Shown here in pieces: positions 10,335-21,165 of a stretch of 64,000 bases of DNA. The notes beneath the pieces were generated by a model. The model was not told the DNA's origin. It worked only from the letters and a program-made list of their open reading frames with translations, and ran no database searches. The DNA comes from Stereum hirsutum FP-91666 SS1 (taxonomy: Eukaryota; Basidiomycota; Agaricomycetes; Russulales; Stereaceae), in NCBI RefSeq assembly GCF_000264905.1, contig NW_006763144.1, positions 1,121,648 to 1,185,647 of the forward strand, in the 5' to 3' direction. The position numbers and the translations under genes are program-made. The first letter of the stretch is position 1. Each line of letters starts with the position of its first letter.

Positions 10335-11085
10335 ATGAACTGTGGTTTGTAGGGGCATTATTTTTTCCTTGTGTTCATGGGCCTTCTTTTCTTTTGGGGT
10401 TTCTAACCTTTGTTGTTTATGGTTTATATCGTACTATTTTCGTAATTTTGATTTACTGAAGTGGGGCATATTAGGAGTGGAATCTGCTTCCGCCAAAAAT
10501 CCTTCCGTCCGTAGGTTCAAGATTTCCAGCTGTTTTCAGAATTGTAGTCGCGCCCGCGTTTTCGTTCGATGGAGCGGTCGGAGCGTTCTGACGCAACCGG
10601 CTACCGTTTCAGGACGCAAGCGCCAATTCTTATGTTCCTACGAAGGGCCACACCTGCCCTCATAACATCGACATAGGCATCACTATTCCATCTCAGAACA
10701 TGAGATAGGTGTTTTTATGAGATAGATATCTTGCATGAGGTTCTGGATATTTTTTGGAGACATGTGCATCGGGACTAACGCTCTGAGGGCTTGCTGAGGC
10801 ATACAAGAGTGCTGTGGCCCAGCTTGTGGCGAACCCGGGTGAGGCTCCGAATGGGGCCAAGCCCCATCGACGAAAATCCTTGATGCGACTACGATTCTGA
10901 AAACAGCTGTCAACGTCACGGCATCTTTCACCCAAGATAGTTCACGGACAGAAATGAGTCTTTGTTCCAAGAAAATAGTGTACATTATTATGTATAGCAG
11001 CGAGTATTCGTACATTTCGGCATGACTTCAAACGATCTCCGACAGTAACAACATCCACAGCAACATTAGCTCTTCGTCGTCTTGT
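10335..11085. other. Intergenic region with diverged inverted repeat
   Basis: Convergent interval between the repeat-protein stop (plus) and the Con-6 stop (minus). The left part is T-rich and probably the 3' untranslated region. The middle holds an inverted repeat, listed separately. No coding frame is supported. Confidence 0.5.
10527..10909. repeat. Imperfect inverted repeat (about 50-bp arms)
   Basis: The arm at 10527-10575 matches the reverse complement of 10857-10909. The best part is about 24 bp around CAGCTGTTTTCAGAA, with one mismatch. Beyond it TTTTCGT and CGATGG are shared with small shifts. The loop is about 280 bp and contains no frame of note. It could be a small foldback element (MITE-like) or a relic of one; flanking target-site duplications are not clear. 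Confidence 0.55.
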
Positions 11086-11785
11086 TCACAAGGCGTTGTG
11101 TTCCCCGAGAAATTCCCGAGCGTGCTTCTTAGCCTCTGGAGAGACGCGGTCATCTGGAAGCGTTCATGTCAGCCTACACACACGGATAACGAACAACGAA
11201 CGAGACCAAGAGCGTACTGTTCAAAGCAGCCCTGTATCCTGCAAGCACTCTGGTCTGGAAGAGCAGCAGTATGTATGTCGGTGAAGTGCCGCTAGTGGAG
11301 TCAAAGGGACAAAACTTACGTCGTGCTCGTCCTCAGTGGAGCCCTCGGGCATCTCAACACTGTATCCACTAGCCTCAAGGACCTCACGCGCATGCCGCTT
11401 GGCTTCTTCGGATACGCCAGGGCGGTTCAAGGTAGCCTTGTATCCTCCTACACATGGCATCCAGATCATCGTCAGCGCCGTGACCACTCACAACGCGAGA
11501 GCCAAGACCGGAGGATAAACGTACCCAAAACTCGGTGGTCATGTTGACTCTGGTCGGGGAGACCACCGGTGTGGCTGGTGTGGTTGCGTGCGGTGGAGCC
11601 GCCGGTCTGACCGAGCTCTTCGAGTTTCTGTGAGGCGTTATGCTTGGCCTCCGTGGAGGTGTTGGGGTTGTGCAACGTAGCCTTGTAGCCACCTGCAGCG
11701 ACGTTATATGATAAGTTCACGGGTACGATACGCGAGAGATGGGACGTGTACCAGCGACGTGGTTGTTGTGCTGCTCCGAAGACAT
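11086..11785 (-). CDS. Con-6 family conidiation/stress protein with three repeats
   Basis: Small hydrophilic protein built from Con-6 units, first described as conidiation-specific in Neurospora and common in stress-exposed fungal cells. The start MSSEQHNNHVA is followed by an intron. Unit 1 is GGYKATLHNPNTSTEAK and unit 2 is GGYKATLNRPGVSEEAKRHA. Unit 3 is partial (RVSPEAKKHAREFLGEH) and ends at TGA 11086-11088. Introns separate the units, so each repeat sits on its own exon. The chain is rich in Gly, His, Asn and Glu, with no signal peptide or membrane segment. Molecular function in this family is not established. A minus-strand TATA box lies about 97 bp upstream of the ATG. Confidence 0.88.
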
Positions 11786-13745
11786 GGTGATTATTCAGTG
11801 TAGGTGGGTAAATTGACGGTGGTAAAAGGTGCAAAAAATGTGGAATGGAGAGAGAGAGAGAGCAGTCGACGCGCTTGGGCTTATATACGCGTCCTGCACC
11901 GAATTCAGTATTGGCTCCAAGGCGCGTTTGATGGCTGCCCGATCCGAATATTGGTGCAGCATGACGTCGCGTCCCCACGTCGTGACGTCGTTTCGACAAC
12001 GGCGATCACGTTACCGTGTTTTGTGGAGTTACCATTATTCACTCACGTATTTGAATTCTGGGGCCGGGAGCCTTCGACAAAAGATGTGGACAAGTACCGT
12101 GCGGGAATTTGCCAGAAAAGAGAACCATACATGCGAGGCGGCAGTGATATCTGAGAACCTGCCAACCAGCACCAACGTGTTCGAGGCCCTGTCTGAAAAG
12201 CCGAAGACTAGAGTTGTAAGCGAGTTCACAGATACAAAGAGAACGACGAGCTACGAAGGTCGGCGGGGAACAGAGTAATAAGAGCCACGAAAAGATGTGG
12301 CGATGTGGTGAAGCTAGCACTCGAGTAAGTTCGATATAGTGTTCTAGTGGATATGCTGCCTCCTGGGAGGAGCAAGTTATTGTCCGGATGGATTTGACCA
12401 CATTGGTCGAAGAAGACCTCCTGGTATCATGGTCACTTCAACAAACGACCTTGGTATGAAATTTGTCAAGTGGAACACAGAGAGACCATCTTCATTAGGA
12501 AATGGGAGAGGAAACGATTGATGAGAGGCTAAAATGGAGAGGATAAACAACATACATCTAAGGTTTCGTCATGCTCGTCGACTCCAGCTTGTAGTGATTT
12601 TGTGTCCTAGATATGCACATGAGATAATATATGATGAGCCTATTTCGGACAGCATACATGCAAGAGCAGTTTCGAGGACTCAAGCATGTCCTTCGAAGCC
12701 TTTCCACGGAAGTATGAGGAAAGAAGAGGCAACATTCCCCAAAATAACACACCTACTACAGGGTAGAGATATCCTCTTGCATCTCTTTGGCAACTTGAAG
12801 CACCTTCAGGTCATCCAGTGATAATCCTGCCTCTTCTGCTCCGGAGGTGTCTGCGGTGAGTGCTTGCTATCCGAGTCGCCGGCTTTACAAATGACGAAGT
12901 CTGCGTGATATATTTTCAGTTTCACTATGAACACGCATATATGCTGTAAGTAAGCGGGGTTCCACGGGCGAGGCCACGAAAGACAAAGCGCTCACTGATG
13001 TCAGTGTCGGAGTTCGAAATTCGAATATTGACGGTCAAGTTGGCATTGGCTTGGACTTGAAGCAGCACGGCGGTCCTCCGGATCCTGCCAGTGGCAAGGG
13101 GAAAAAATGCCGCTTCCTGCTTCGTGCCAATGACTTTGAAGTCGTACGTGGATATGGATAGGAGACCCAAAAAGCTACGGCTGTGCAATGTGCATTGTGC
13201 AAAAAAAAAAGAGAAAAGAAAAGGTCCCGTAATTCATCCGTGGGAACAAACCACGGGTGGCACCGTGCACGTTATGGTCAATCTTCGACGTTCGTCCACG
13301 GTACGTGTCTCTGCGCACTGAAACAATTTAGTGAGCTCAAAACAAAGCGCAATGGATGATTTTGGCTTGGGACGTACGACACATTATGTTGACACAATAT
13401 GCAGAAATTTCATGCGTGGGCAGTGTGAGTTACTACTTAAGTATGCTAGCGAGCAGGCCGCCTTCCCGCATTAGGCATTAAGATGAAGAAAATCATGCCA
13501 TTGATACGGCGGCGTTCAGCCTCCTCAGCTCTCCGTTTGACTTTCGCGAACTTAAGGATGAAGAACGTCGTCGCACTTCGTGATATTCCGGGTTCTGAGA
13601 GGGTTGAAGCATAATGACGTGCGCATAGAATAATACAGATGCAAGACGACTATCCATCCGTCCGTCCAACCAAAAGCAAAGAAGAAAAAAAAGCATATGA
13701 AAGCGACAAGAAATAGCGTACACGAAACACAACCACGACGGGTTG
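11786..13745. other. Long intergenic region
   Basis: Only short frames occur. The longest minus-strand one (12925-13188, with RTAVLLQVQANANLTVNIRI) is not recognised and has no clear continuation. A GA-rich run sits at about 11850-11862 and an A-rich run near 13200-13215. The left end serves as the Con-6 promoter; the right end is the 3' side of the HbrB gene. Confidence 0.45.
11882..11887 (-). promoter_or_regulatory. TATA box of the Con-6 gene
   Basis: TATATA (palindromic; wider CTTATATACG on plus) lies about 97 bp upstream of the Con-6 ATG, next to an ACGCGT hexamer. Confidence 0.5.
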
Positions 13746-15912
13746 TCAGGCAGGTCTTCGACGAGGTTCGGGATGCGTGGGACCTGTGGGTGTGGCATCG
13801 TTTGGCTTCATGCCTACCATACGCTCGACGACGGCCTGTGCAAACAAACAAATGAAGAGAATCATCCAGTCAGTGCTACGCCACACGAAAGCGACAACGA
13901 CAAGAAAAAGGATGCGCCAGTCCACCCACCTGAGCCTGATCCCAATCCATCTGATCCTCTTCCTCATCCTCCTCCTTATCTTTATCCTTATCCTTCCCCT
14001 CCTCATTAAACGCCCCAAGCCCCCACCCACCCATACTCGCCCTCCCCCGCTCTCCCCCATTCGTCCCCGCACCGTTCCCGTTCCCGCTCCCCGCCATCTT
14101 CGGATCCGGACTCTTCAACGCCTCCAAAAACTCTCTATCCCTCTCCCTCTCCCTCCCTCCTCCCCCTCCTCCTAATGTCGCCCCCACCCCCGCCCCCGCA
14201 TACCCCGTCCTCGGCGTCTCGCCCCCTCCATCCAACTCGTCCAAATCATCGCCCGACGATACTTCAGGGTTAAGCGGCAGGGACATCGGACGCGGCCGGG
14301 GACGTTGCGCTATACGACCGCGTCGATCGCGGGGGATGGCGGCGGAGAGGAAGGACGGGGCTCGGGCTTGGCGGGGGTGGCCATGGGTCATCCCGAGGGA
14401 GAGACGGGCGCCGGTGGAGGCGCGGACGAGGAGGAGGAGGTGGGTTACGGCTGCTTCGCCGGGGGTGGGTTGGGGCGCTGGGGCGGTGAGGGATAGGGAG
14501 GTTTGGGGGCGGCGGCCTTGGGAGACGAGGACGAGGAGCCTTTTGGGGGTGATTACCGTTAGATTTAGATGATGATATGATGATATTGGTGATGAGAATG
14601 GGGTGGGATGGTGGGTGTGGTGCTCACATTTGTTGGAGCCGCGGGTAGGTGTGGCTCTCGGTGAAGGCGGATTGTTTTGGTGAGTTTAGGAGCGCGTTGA
14701 GTTGGGAGAATAGGGGCAGGATGACTTTGTCTCGGAAGGAACGGAGAGCGAGAGTTCGGACGTCGATTGGGTATGGAGAGTGGGGGAGATGGGAAGTCAT
14801 GTTCATCGAGCCTTTGCCGTTCTGACGCGATGGTGAGGAGTTCCGATGGGTCTTTGGTGTGCGGTACAGAGTGGCGAGGATTGGTTCCGTTTGTAGAGGG
14901 AGGAGGACCTGATGCGATAAGTAGGGTGTATATCAGCGAGGTAAACTTGAATAGGTGCTCTGACGTACTCCTTCGACGTAGGGCAAGACCTGATCCCAGA
15001 AGAATCCCCAGATGCCGACGACTCGTGCCACGAGTTTCTCGTCGTCCAACCCCGCGAGCTTTCCGTTCAGAGTGTCCATGCCAGACGCTATGAGCTCCGA
15101 AGCCTCGGCTTCAAGGGTGGAGATGGCCTTCGACGGGTTCGACATGACGGTCTGTATGTGGCGCTTCACTAAAGTATTAAGGTCTTCACTTTCGCGTTGA
15201 TACAGGGATCAGACCCCTGAAGGACCATCATACGCACGGACAAGAAGAGAACACTCACATGGGTACTCTGAGCGGCTCGCCGTTAAAGAGGGGCAAGACA
15301 AGGACGTGAAGCATTCCCCACGGGTTATCGGCGGACGAGTTGGATGCACTGTTCGCTGCGGGCATGGGTGTAGCGTTGAGAGTGGTAGATGAGGAAGAGG
15401 ACAAGGCGGGGGCTAAGGAAGAGGGTAGATGTGCGAGATTGCCGAGACGATGCATCTCCCTCGAGACGAGTTTAGCATCATAGGTCCGGGTAGAACCCTG
15501 GGATATTCGAAGACAAGGTCAAAGATGGAAACGGCGATGGAGAGTTCAAGTTCACGGATACCTTTGACGGGGACTGGTGGACCTTGGACGGGGTGCCAGA
15601 GGCCATTAGCAAAGGCGATGCTGTGGCGTCTCTGAGGCTGTTGAGGGACAGAGAAGAGTCACGCCGGGAGTGGGATGTAGTACGCGGTGGCGGCTGGAGG
15701 AGATGTAGTTGGGACGGGACTGGAGAGGCGCGGGAGATGGCGGGCGACTGCGACGAGAGCTTGTCACCGAAGATGGCGAGCCTCTTGGACGACCCGTCTC
15801 GTTCCCGCTCCCGCTCGGTCGACGACAGCGCCGCTATCCCTCGCGACGGCGCTCTCGGCGTCTCGTCGCTGTCGTATGACCTTCGTGTCGAGATAGCCGC
15901 TGGCCGTTCCAT
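13746..15912 (-). CDS. HbrB-like protein (TORC2 subunit, PROTOR / Bit61 family)
   Basis: HbrB-domain proteins (Aspergillus HbrB, yeast Bit61/Bit2, human PROTOR) are accessory subunits of TOR complex 2, which controls growth polarity and AGC kinases. The N-terminal exon is disordered and Ser/Arg-rich (MERPAAISTRRSYDSDETPR). The domain core follows in later exons: NPWGMLHVLVLPLFNGEPLR, DLNTLVKRHIQTV, VARVVGIWGFFWDQVLPYVEG and IDVRTLALRSFRDKVILPLF. The C-terminal part is low-complexity: Gly/Arg/Glu repeats, a Lys/Asp run GKDKDKDKEEDEEEDQ, and a last exon ending HPEPRRRPA. Two strings, RERERDRE and the acidic run, are simple repeats and may vary. The start codons of this gene and QRI7 are only 205 bp apart, so they probably share a promoter. 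Confidence 0.85.
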
Positions 15913-16117
15913 GGCCTATTTAATCCCCTATTTATTTGCAGACAGGGGCGAGTGTGTTCAGAACGAAGAGGAGTCGCTAGTTTGTCGTCGGACACGACGA
16001 ACGACCCGCGTTGCCACGAGCGTGGACGACGGCTGGGCATGTGCGCCAGGCCCAGGCTCTACGCTGTAGCGCCTCTTCGATTTCGATAGAGTTCACGCTT
16101 GCAGCGGCCAGCCGTCA
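15913..16117. promoter_or_regulatory. Short bidirectional promoter, HbrB gene / QRI7
   Basis: Only 205 bp separates the two divergent start codons, so both core promoters must lie here. No TATA box is obvious, as is usual for housekeeping genes. Confidence 0.6.
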
Positions 16118-17750
16118 ATGCGAACCACCATCCAGAGGCTCTTCTCCGCCTCCCTCTCACGCACACGGCCCTTCACCGTTCTCGCCATCGAGACCTCTGC
16201 GGACGACACTGGCGCAGCCATCCTCACATCCAATCGCGACATCCTCTCCAATGTCGTGGTGAAGCAAAACGCGCTGTATGTTTTTCTGTTTTTCTCGAGA
16301 CCATGTAGCAACACGGCTCATTGCGACATTTCTGATCAGGCATGAGCAGTGGGGCGGTATACATCCTTATGTCGCCGTCCAAGCTCATCAGGCCAACTTG
16401 GTGCGTTATTTGTCCGGATGTGGCTTTGTCGGGTTCATGCTGAACCCCGCCACAGCCAGGTGCGATCCGGCGAGCGTTGGACGAGGCAAATATGCAAGTC
16501 GCCGACGTCGACGGTATCGCGTACACGCGAGGTCCAGGTATATTGTTTGGCAGACCTATGGTCTCTGGGACCCCATTCTTATTCCTCCGACAGGCATGAC
16601 AGGATGTCTCGGTATAGGCGCCGCATCTGCCAAAGCCCTGTCCAGCGCACTCAACAAACCTCTCGTCGGTGTGCATCACATGGTCCGTCCCAATTGCGAT
16701 CCACACATGCCATTGCTCTCGACTGAATCAATCGCCTTGTAGCAAGCCCACGCTCTGACCGCTTCTCTCACATCCCCGCCACACCAACGCCCCATCTTTC
16801 CCTACCTCACCCTCCTCATCTCCGGCGGCCACACCATGCTCCTCCTCTCTCATTCGACCACATCCTTCCGTATCCTAGCGAACACGCCGGACGAGAGCAT
16901 AGGACGCGTCTTTGATAAAGTCTCGCGTATGCTCCAGCTTCCTTGGTCAACTTATGGCCCGGGTGCCGCTCTCGAGGATTTCTGTCTCACCGGCCCATCT
17001 GAGCCCGCCGAAGACCATTCAGCCAGAGATAGAGATGCAGATGAAGCTGGAATACCGCAACTGTCCGTTCCAGCGCCTAATAGACTGATGTTCTCCTACT
17101 CGGGCCTACACAGCGCCGTCGAACGGTTCATTACCTCCAAGGGCGGAGCCGACCACATCGACGAAAGCACGAAGAGGGCGTTGGCCAGGCGGTTCCAGAA
17201 GGTCGCTTTTGACCAGATCGTGGAGAAGGTGCTGTTGGGGCTGAGGAGGTGTCATAAGGCGGGGATTGAGGTGGGGCATTTGGTTGTGAGTGGGGGCGTG
17301 GCGAGTAATCGGAATTTGAGGGAAAGGTATGGATGGCCCTTCATGTTTTCCTTCGAGGTGTACCCCTTGGGCTTGGATATTTGGTGATTGATTTTTTGGT
17401 ATGGTATGGTATGGTAGACTGCTGGACATCACGAAACGCTCCGCTGAATGGCGTGGCGAGACAAAACCTATGCAACTCGTATTCCCTCCGCCACATCTAT
17501 GCACAGGTCAGCTCCCTTGCATGTTCTCTTTGGCTGATTGTCTGAATTCTTTCTAGACAACGCGGTGATGATTGGGTGGGCGTCCATGGACCGTTTCTTG
17601 GCGGGGGACTACGACACAGATTATTCGTTGCCTATACAGTCGAAATGGAGCCTCGAGGATCTATCGGACGAGCCATTACCGCCGTTTTGGGACGAGGAGC
17701 TTGTAATTGCTGATCAGGGTTCAAAAGCCTCAGCCGCAGAAGTCGATTGA
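16118..17750 (+). CDS. QRI7: Mitochondrial tRNA N6-threonylcarbamoyladenosine transferase (Qri7/OSGEPL1, TsaD family)
   Basis: Qri7 transfers the threonylcarbamoyl group to A37 of mitochondrial ANN-decoding tRNAs. The first exon begins MRTTIQRLFSASLSRTRPF, an Arg/Ser-rich mitochondrial presequence, then VLAIETSADDTGAAIL, the ASKHA phosphate-binding start. Exon 2 gives HEQWGGIHPYVAVQAHQANL. After further introns come IAYTRGPGMTGCLGIG, then GVHHMQAHAL (metal-binding histidines) and LLISGGHTMLL. Next is ILANTPDESIGRVFDKVSRM, and near the end VVSGGVASNRNLRER and NAVMIGWASMDRF. All core motifs are present, so it should be active. The presequence and lack of Kae1-type features favour the mitochondrial paralog over cytosolic Kae1. 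Length is about 440 residues. Confidence 0.93.
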
Positions 17751-18110
17751 GAGTGCTCAGAGTCAGACGATCACGCTCACCCGCAAATTTATTATACATT
17801 CGCCGTAATCACTGTAGTAGTCATGCTAATAACACCTTCACTTGTGAGATATTGCCCATTGTCCGATCTACCCACTCCCGAGCCACGTCTCGGAGCGTGT
17901 CCCCCGACAAGTCAAATATTTTGTGTCTTGAATTTGCGAGCGGTCAACTCGGAGTGCCACCGCCACAGTGGTTCCGATAGCCTGGCGTCACCAAAGTTAG
18001 CCGCTGAGTCAGCCTTCACTCTCAGCTGAGCGGTACGCTCCTTGTGCTTGAGCAGCAACTCATTAGCTCTCACCCGTACTCTCACCTGCCCACCCTTCCT
18101 ATACTACAAT
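17751..18110. other. Intergenic region, QRI7 3' side and YJU2 promoter
   Basis: Same-orientation spacer of 360 bp with no coding frame of note; it should hold the YJU2 promoter just before the ATG at 18111. Confidence 0.4.
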
Positions 18111-19278
18111 ATGTCTGAACGTAAAGGTAAGACGGTATCCCTTTGTCCTACGTTCCAAGTCCAGCACTAATACTGCCGAACCAAAGTCCTCAACAAGTAC
18201 TTCCCCCCGGATTTCGATCCCTCCTTGATTCCAAGGCGAAAGCAGCCCAAGAATGCACAACAGGTCGTTCGTCTCATGGCCCCCTTCTCCATGTACGTTC
18301 TTACTGTCTATTTCCATACATAATCATCTGGTTACTGACGAGACGGAATGGGATGGGCACAGGCGTTGCAATACGTGTGGAGAGTATATTTATAAGGGCA
18401 AGAAGTTCAATGCGAGGAAGGAGACAGTGGAGGGAGAGGATTACTTTGGCATCAAGATCTTCCGGTTTTACATTAAATGGTACGCCTACGCTCGTCAGTC
18501 CTATCAAGACATAGATAGGATATGCTGACACCAGTTCCATTTCGATTCCATTCAACCACGCAGCACACTATGTTCCGCCGAAATCACCTTCAAAACCGAC
18601 CCAAAGAACACAGACTACGCCGCCGAACACGGCGCCTCGCGCAACTTCGAACCCTGGCGCGACGAAAAAGCAGTCGAAGAGGAGGACCGGCTCGCGAAGC
18701 TCGAGGAGGAAGAAAACAACCCGATGAAGGCGCTCGAGAACCGGACGACGGACTCGAAGCGCGAGATGGACATTCTCGACGCGTTGCAGGATATCAGGGC
18801 GCGGAATGCACGGAATGAGAGGGTGGGGCAGTCGACGGCGGAGGATTTATTGGAGAGGATTGGGTTGGAGGAGAGGGGCCTTGTGAGCGAGGAGGACGAG
18901 GAGAAGAGGAGGCAGGAGGAGGAGGATGAGAGGTTGGTTAGGGAGGTGTTTTCGAAGGTGCCGATTGCGTCGGGGAGTGGGTCATCTTCGCTGTTGTCGT
19001 TGGCGGCTGAGAAGGCAGTAGTGGGTGAGGGAGCGGGGTCAGGAGAGGGAGAGTCGTCGACGGCGACGCCGCCACCGCCACCACCACGGACGATCACGGT
19101 GAAGCGGAAGGCGGACGATGTGGAGCATGATTTGCAGAGTCTGTTGCCGGAGAGTACGCGGGCGATGATTTCGTCGACGACGCTGACGATGCAGCCGGCG
19201 AAGAAGAAGAAATCGGATGCGTCAAAGTCGTTAGGGATCAAGCTGGTCAAGAAGGGCAAGAAACCTGCCATTGTTTGA
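18111..19278 (+). CDS. YJU2: Pre-mRNA splicing factor Yju2 (CWC16 / CCDC94)
   Basis: Yju2 is a step I splicing factor that docks the branch helix in the Prp19-activated spliceosome. The first exon encodes only MSERK. After an intron come [16 protein letters not shown], then [20 protein letters not shown]. Across the third intron (donor after FYIK, about 18482) the chain resumes [19 protein letters not shown], then GASRNFEPW. The CxxC pairs (CNTC, CTLC) form the zinc site of the CWC16 domain. The second half is one long exon: a charged helix ([20 protein letters not shown]), then an acidic stretch, a Pro run and a basic C-terminus ([20 protein letters not shown]) likely to act as a nuclear signal. 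Length is about 330 residues, normal for fungi. Confidence 0.93.
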
Positions 19279-19487
19279 TGGGTTTGGGTGGCGTTCGTGG
19301 CGTACTAGTGATTGTCGTTGGGGATAAATTATTCGCGTACTGTACTTATCATGCTTTCTCCGGACATATAGTGTATTCAATCTGGACTATGAGTCTTCTG
19401 ATTCTACTCAGACCCAATATCAAATTGTCCTGAGCCTCCAAGCAGGAAACAAGGACTTCGGACGTTGCCGGGTGCGTGATATCTCGA

Positions 19488-19503
19488 ACGCGTCGCGTCG
19501 CGT
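19488..19503 (+). promoter_or_regulatory. MluI-cell-cycle-box-like cluster upstream of MIS14
   Basis: ACGCGT at 19488-19493 is followed directly by two overlapping TCGCGT units (19493-19503), ending 37 bp before the ATG at 19541. ACGCGN is the known binding site of MBF (Mbp1/Swi6-type) factors that drive G1/S genes. Confidence 0.5.
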
Positions 19504-19540
19504 CGTTCAAATTGAAACCACAGCTACCGACGACCACACT

Positions 19541-20455
19541 ATGGACGACCGAGAGGAGGACCACCCACGGATATCCGTTGAATCAATACAGGCTTGGAAC
19601 ACTGTTCGCAGTAATTGCACGACCGCACTTTTGGCCCAGGTCGACGCCCAGCTTGAGGAAATGAGCATCTCTCAATCTGAACGCGACGCCCTCATCGCCC
19701 ATGTTCAACAAGTGAGTATCACCGTTTGGATTACTTCCTTGCGTTCGAGTTAAATTTGCTTCCAATTTGTGGGGTTATCTAGTTTAAGGATGAGATTTTC
19801 AACATGGCGAAACCGAACGTGAGGGTCAACGGCCGCAATCTTGAAGATATAGGCGATGAGGGTGACTGAATGGCCCTTCTCTGTTCAACGGGAACTCACC
19901 AAAAGCTAATCGCTATCATACCCACGCCTAGAGGTTGCCGTTTTCGACGAAAGCTTGGATAGACGGATCTGGTCGCTCTCGGAGCAACGTATGGACTTCG
20001 ACCGAGAAGTCGCCACCAAACGCCGCACCCGGCCACAAGAGGTCGAGTCTCTGATGCACGACCTCCTGCAACGACAGCGCGCCGCTGACGAGGAAGACGA
20101 CCCAAATGCTGATGATTTGAGGGAAGACCCCAGTGGGGATAGCGGCCTGCCCGGTAGGAGGCCCTTCTGTCTTTTGTGTTTGACTTCGTTTTCGTCCATT
20201 TCAGCGCCTCACGCTTTTCTCCGACCCGTACAGATGAAAAGATCCTTGCGGAAGCGCAAGCGAACATGGCCGAAATCGCGTCTTTGACTGATGGGCTGCA
20301 CCAGGTGCGTCTTTCCCTTTCAGTCTAGTTGTCTCGTACTAGGGTCATGCGCAACTCATGACTTTTGCGCCGTCTCGTAGTCTATCCAGACACAGCTTGA
20401 GCGTGTCGGACGCTTCAAAGCTGCTGAAGCCGAGATCAAGGCTCTGAAGTCGTGA
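19541..20455 (+). CDS. NSL1: Kinetochore protein Mis14/Nsl1 (Mis12/MIND complex subunit), probable
   Basis: Mis14/Nsl1 is one of four subunits of the Mis12 complex, which links the inner kinetochore to Ndc80. Exons give MDDREEDHPRISVESIQAW, then ERDALIAHVQQ, FKDEIFNMAKPNVRVNGRN, VAVFDESLDRRIWSLSEQR, and RRTRPQEVESLMHDLLQRQ. Later exons give KILAEAQANMAEIASLTDG and SIQTQLERVGRFKAAEAEI, ending ALKS. The order fits the Mis14 family as I know it: N-terminal helix, short PNxxVNG-like turn, then a FDE-x-L-D-x-R-I-x-x-L block and coiled coil. This rests on pattern memory, not a profile search. The nearest upstream ATG is 19541; an in-frame GTG at 19472 is not a credible start. Introns are about 80-100 nt. 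An MCB-like element lies just upstream. Confidence 0.65.
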
Positions 20456-21165
20456 TCATGATGTCCGCATACATGTGGTCGTTCTTTGTATTTACAGTAT
20501 ATCCCACACGCATCGCTATCTCTTGAGTGTATATGTATGATCTATAAATATAGGTATGTCTTTGCCTTTAGGGGCATTTTGAAGTTCTGCGTCTACGGCT
20601 GGCGATACACCTAATGCCACGTGGATGCCCCACCTGTATGGGCGAAGTAGACAAACTCGATTATCCGCGCACTTTCAGTTCGAGGACATGCTCGATTCCC
20701 AACTACTCGGTATCGCCTCGCACTGCAGAATCACAGGGCAGTCATATCAGTGCATTACCTTACTTGGGTACCCCACGGTTTCTCCGTTCCCTGATGACTC
20801 ACGAGTCAGGAATAGAGGACCCGCTTTTGCTGAGGCTGATAAGACGGCTGGACCACAGCTGGACTGGATCTTACGGAAACTTCATCACGAGGCGGAACGA
20901 GGTGTTGATGGAGTTCCCGCTTTTGTGAGGGGCGCTTGCTATATTTCGCAGGTGTTAGTCCCGCAGTGGCAGTTGCACGGACAGTCCTAGGACACCAGCG
21001 TCAAAATGCGCCACCCATATCGAGAACCATATAACGTTGACGTTCGTCTTCTTTCCCTCTCTGTTATCCCCCTCGACCGCTCACTACTCCCCCAGCTCCT
21101 TCTTCGACTATCCCGACAACTGTAGCCACCCTATAAGTTCTTTTGCTTCATTATAGCTAGGAACT
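20456..21165. other. Intergenic region
   Basis: Plus-strand frames of 104 and 121 codons overlap here (20614-20990) but in conflicting frames, with no recognised motif and no clear splice partners. I treat them as chance. A pyrimidine-rich leader precedes the next ATG (21166). Confidence 0.4.

Noticed and set aside
12925..13188. Minus-strand 87-codon frame with QVQANANLTVNIRI
   Set aside because: No recognised domain, no splice partners and no promoter context; kept only as a note in the intergenic entry.
13777..14572. Plus-strand Pro- and Gly-rich frames opposite the HbrB gene
   Set aside because: They are the complement of the low-complexity C-terminal region of HbrB (Arg/Glu and Asp/Lys runs) and have no independent support.
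18615..19271. Long minus-strand open frame (218 codons) opposite YJU2
   Set aside because: It mirrors the charged coding exon of YJU2 and is Ser/Phe-rich, as expected for the antisense of Glu/Lys-rich sequence; no motif or splice context.
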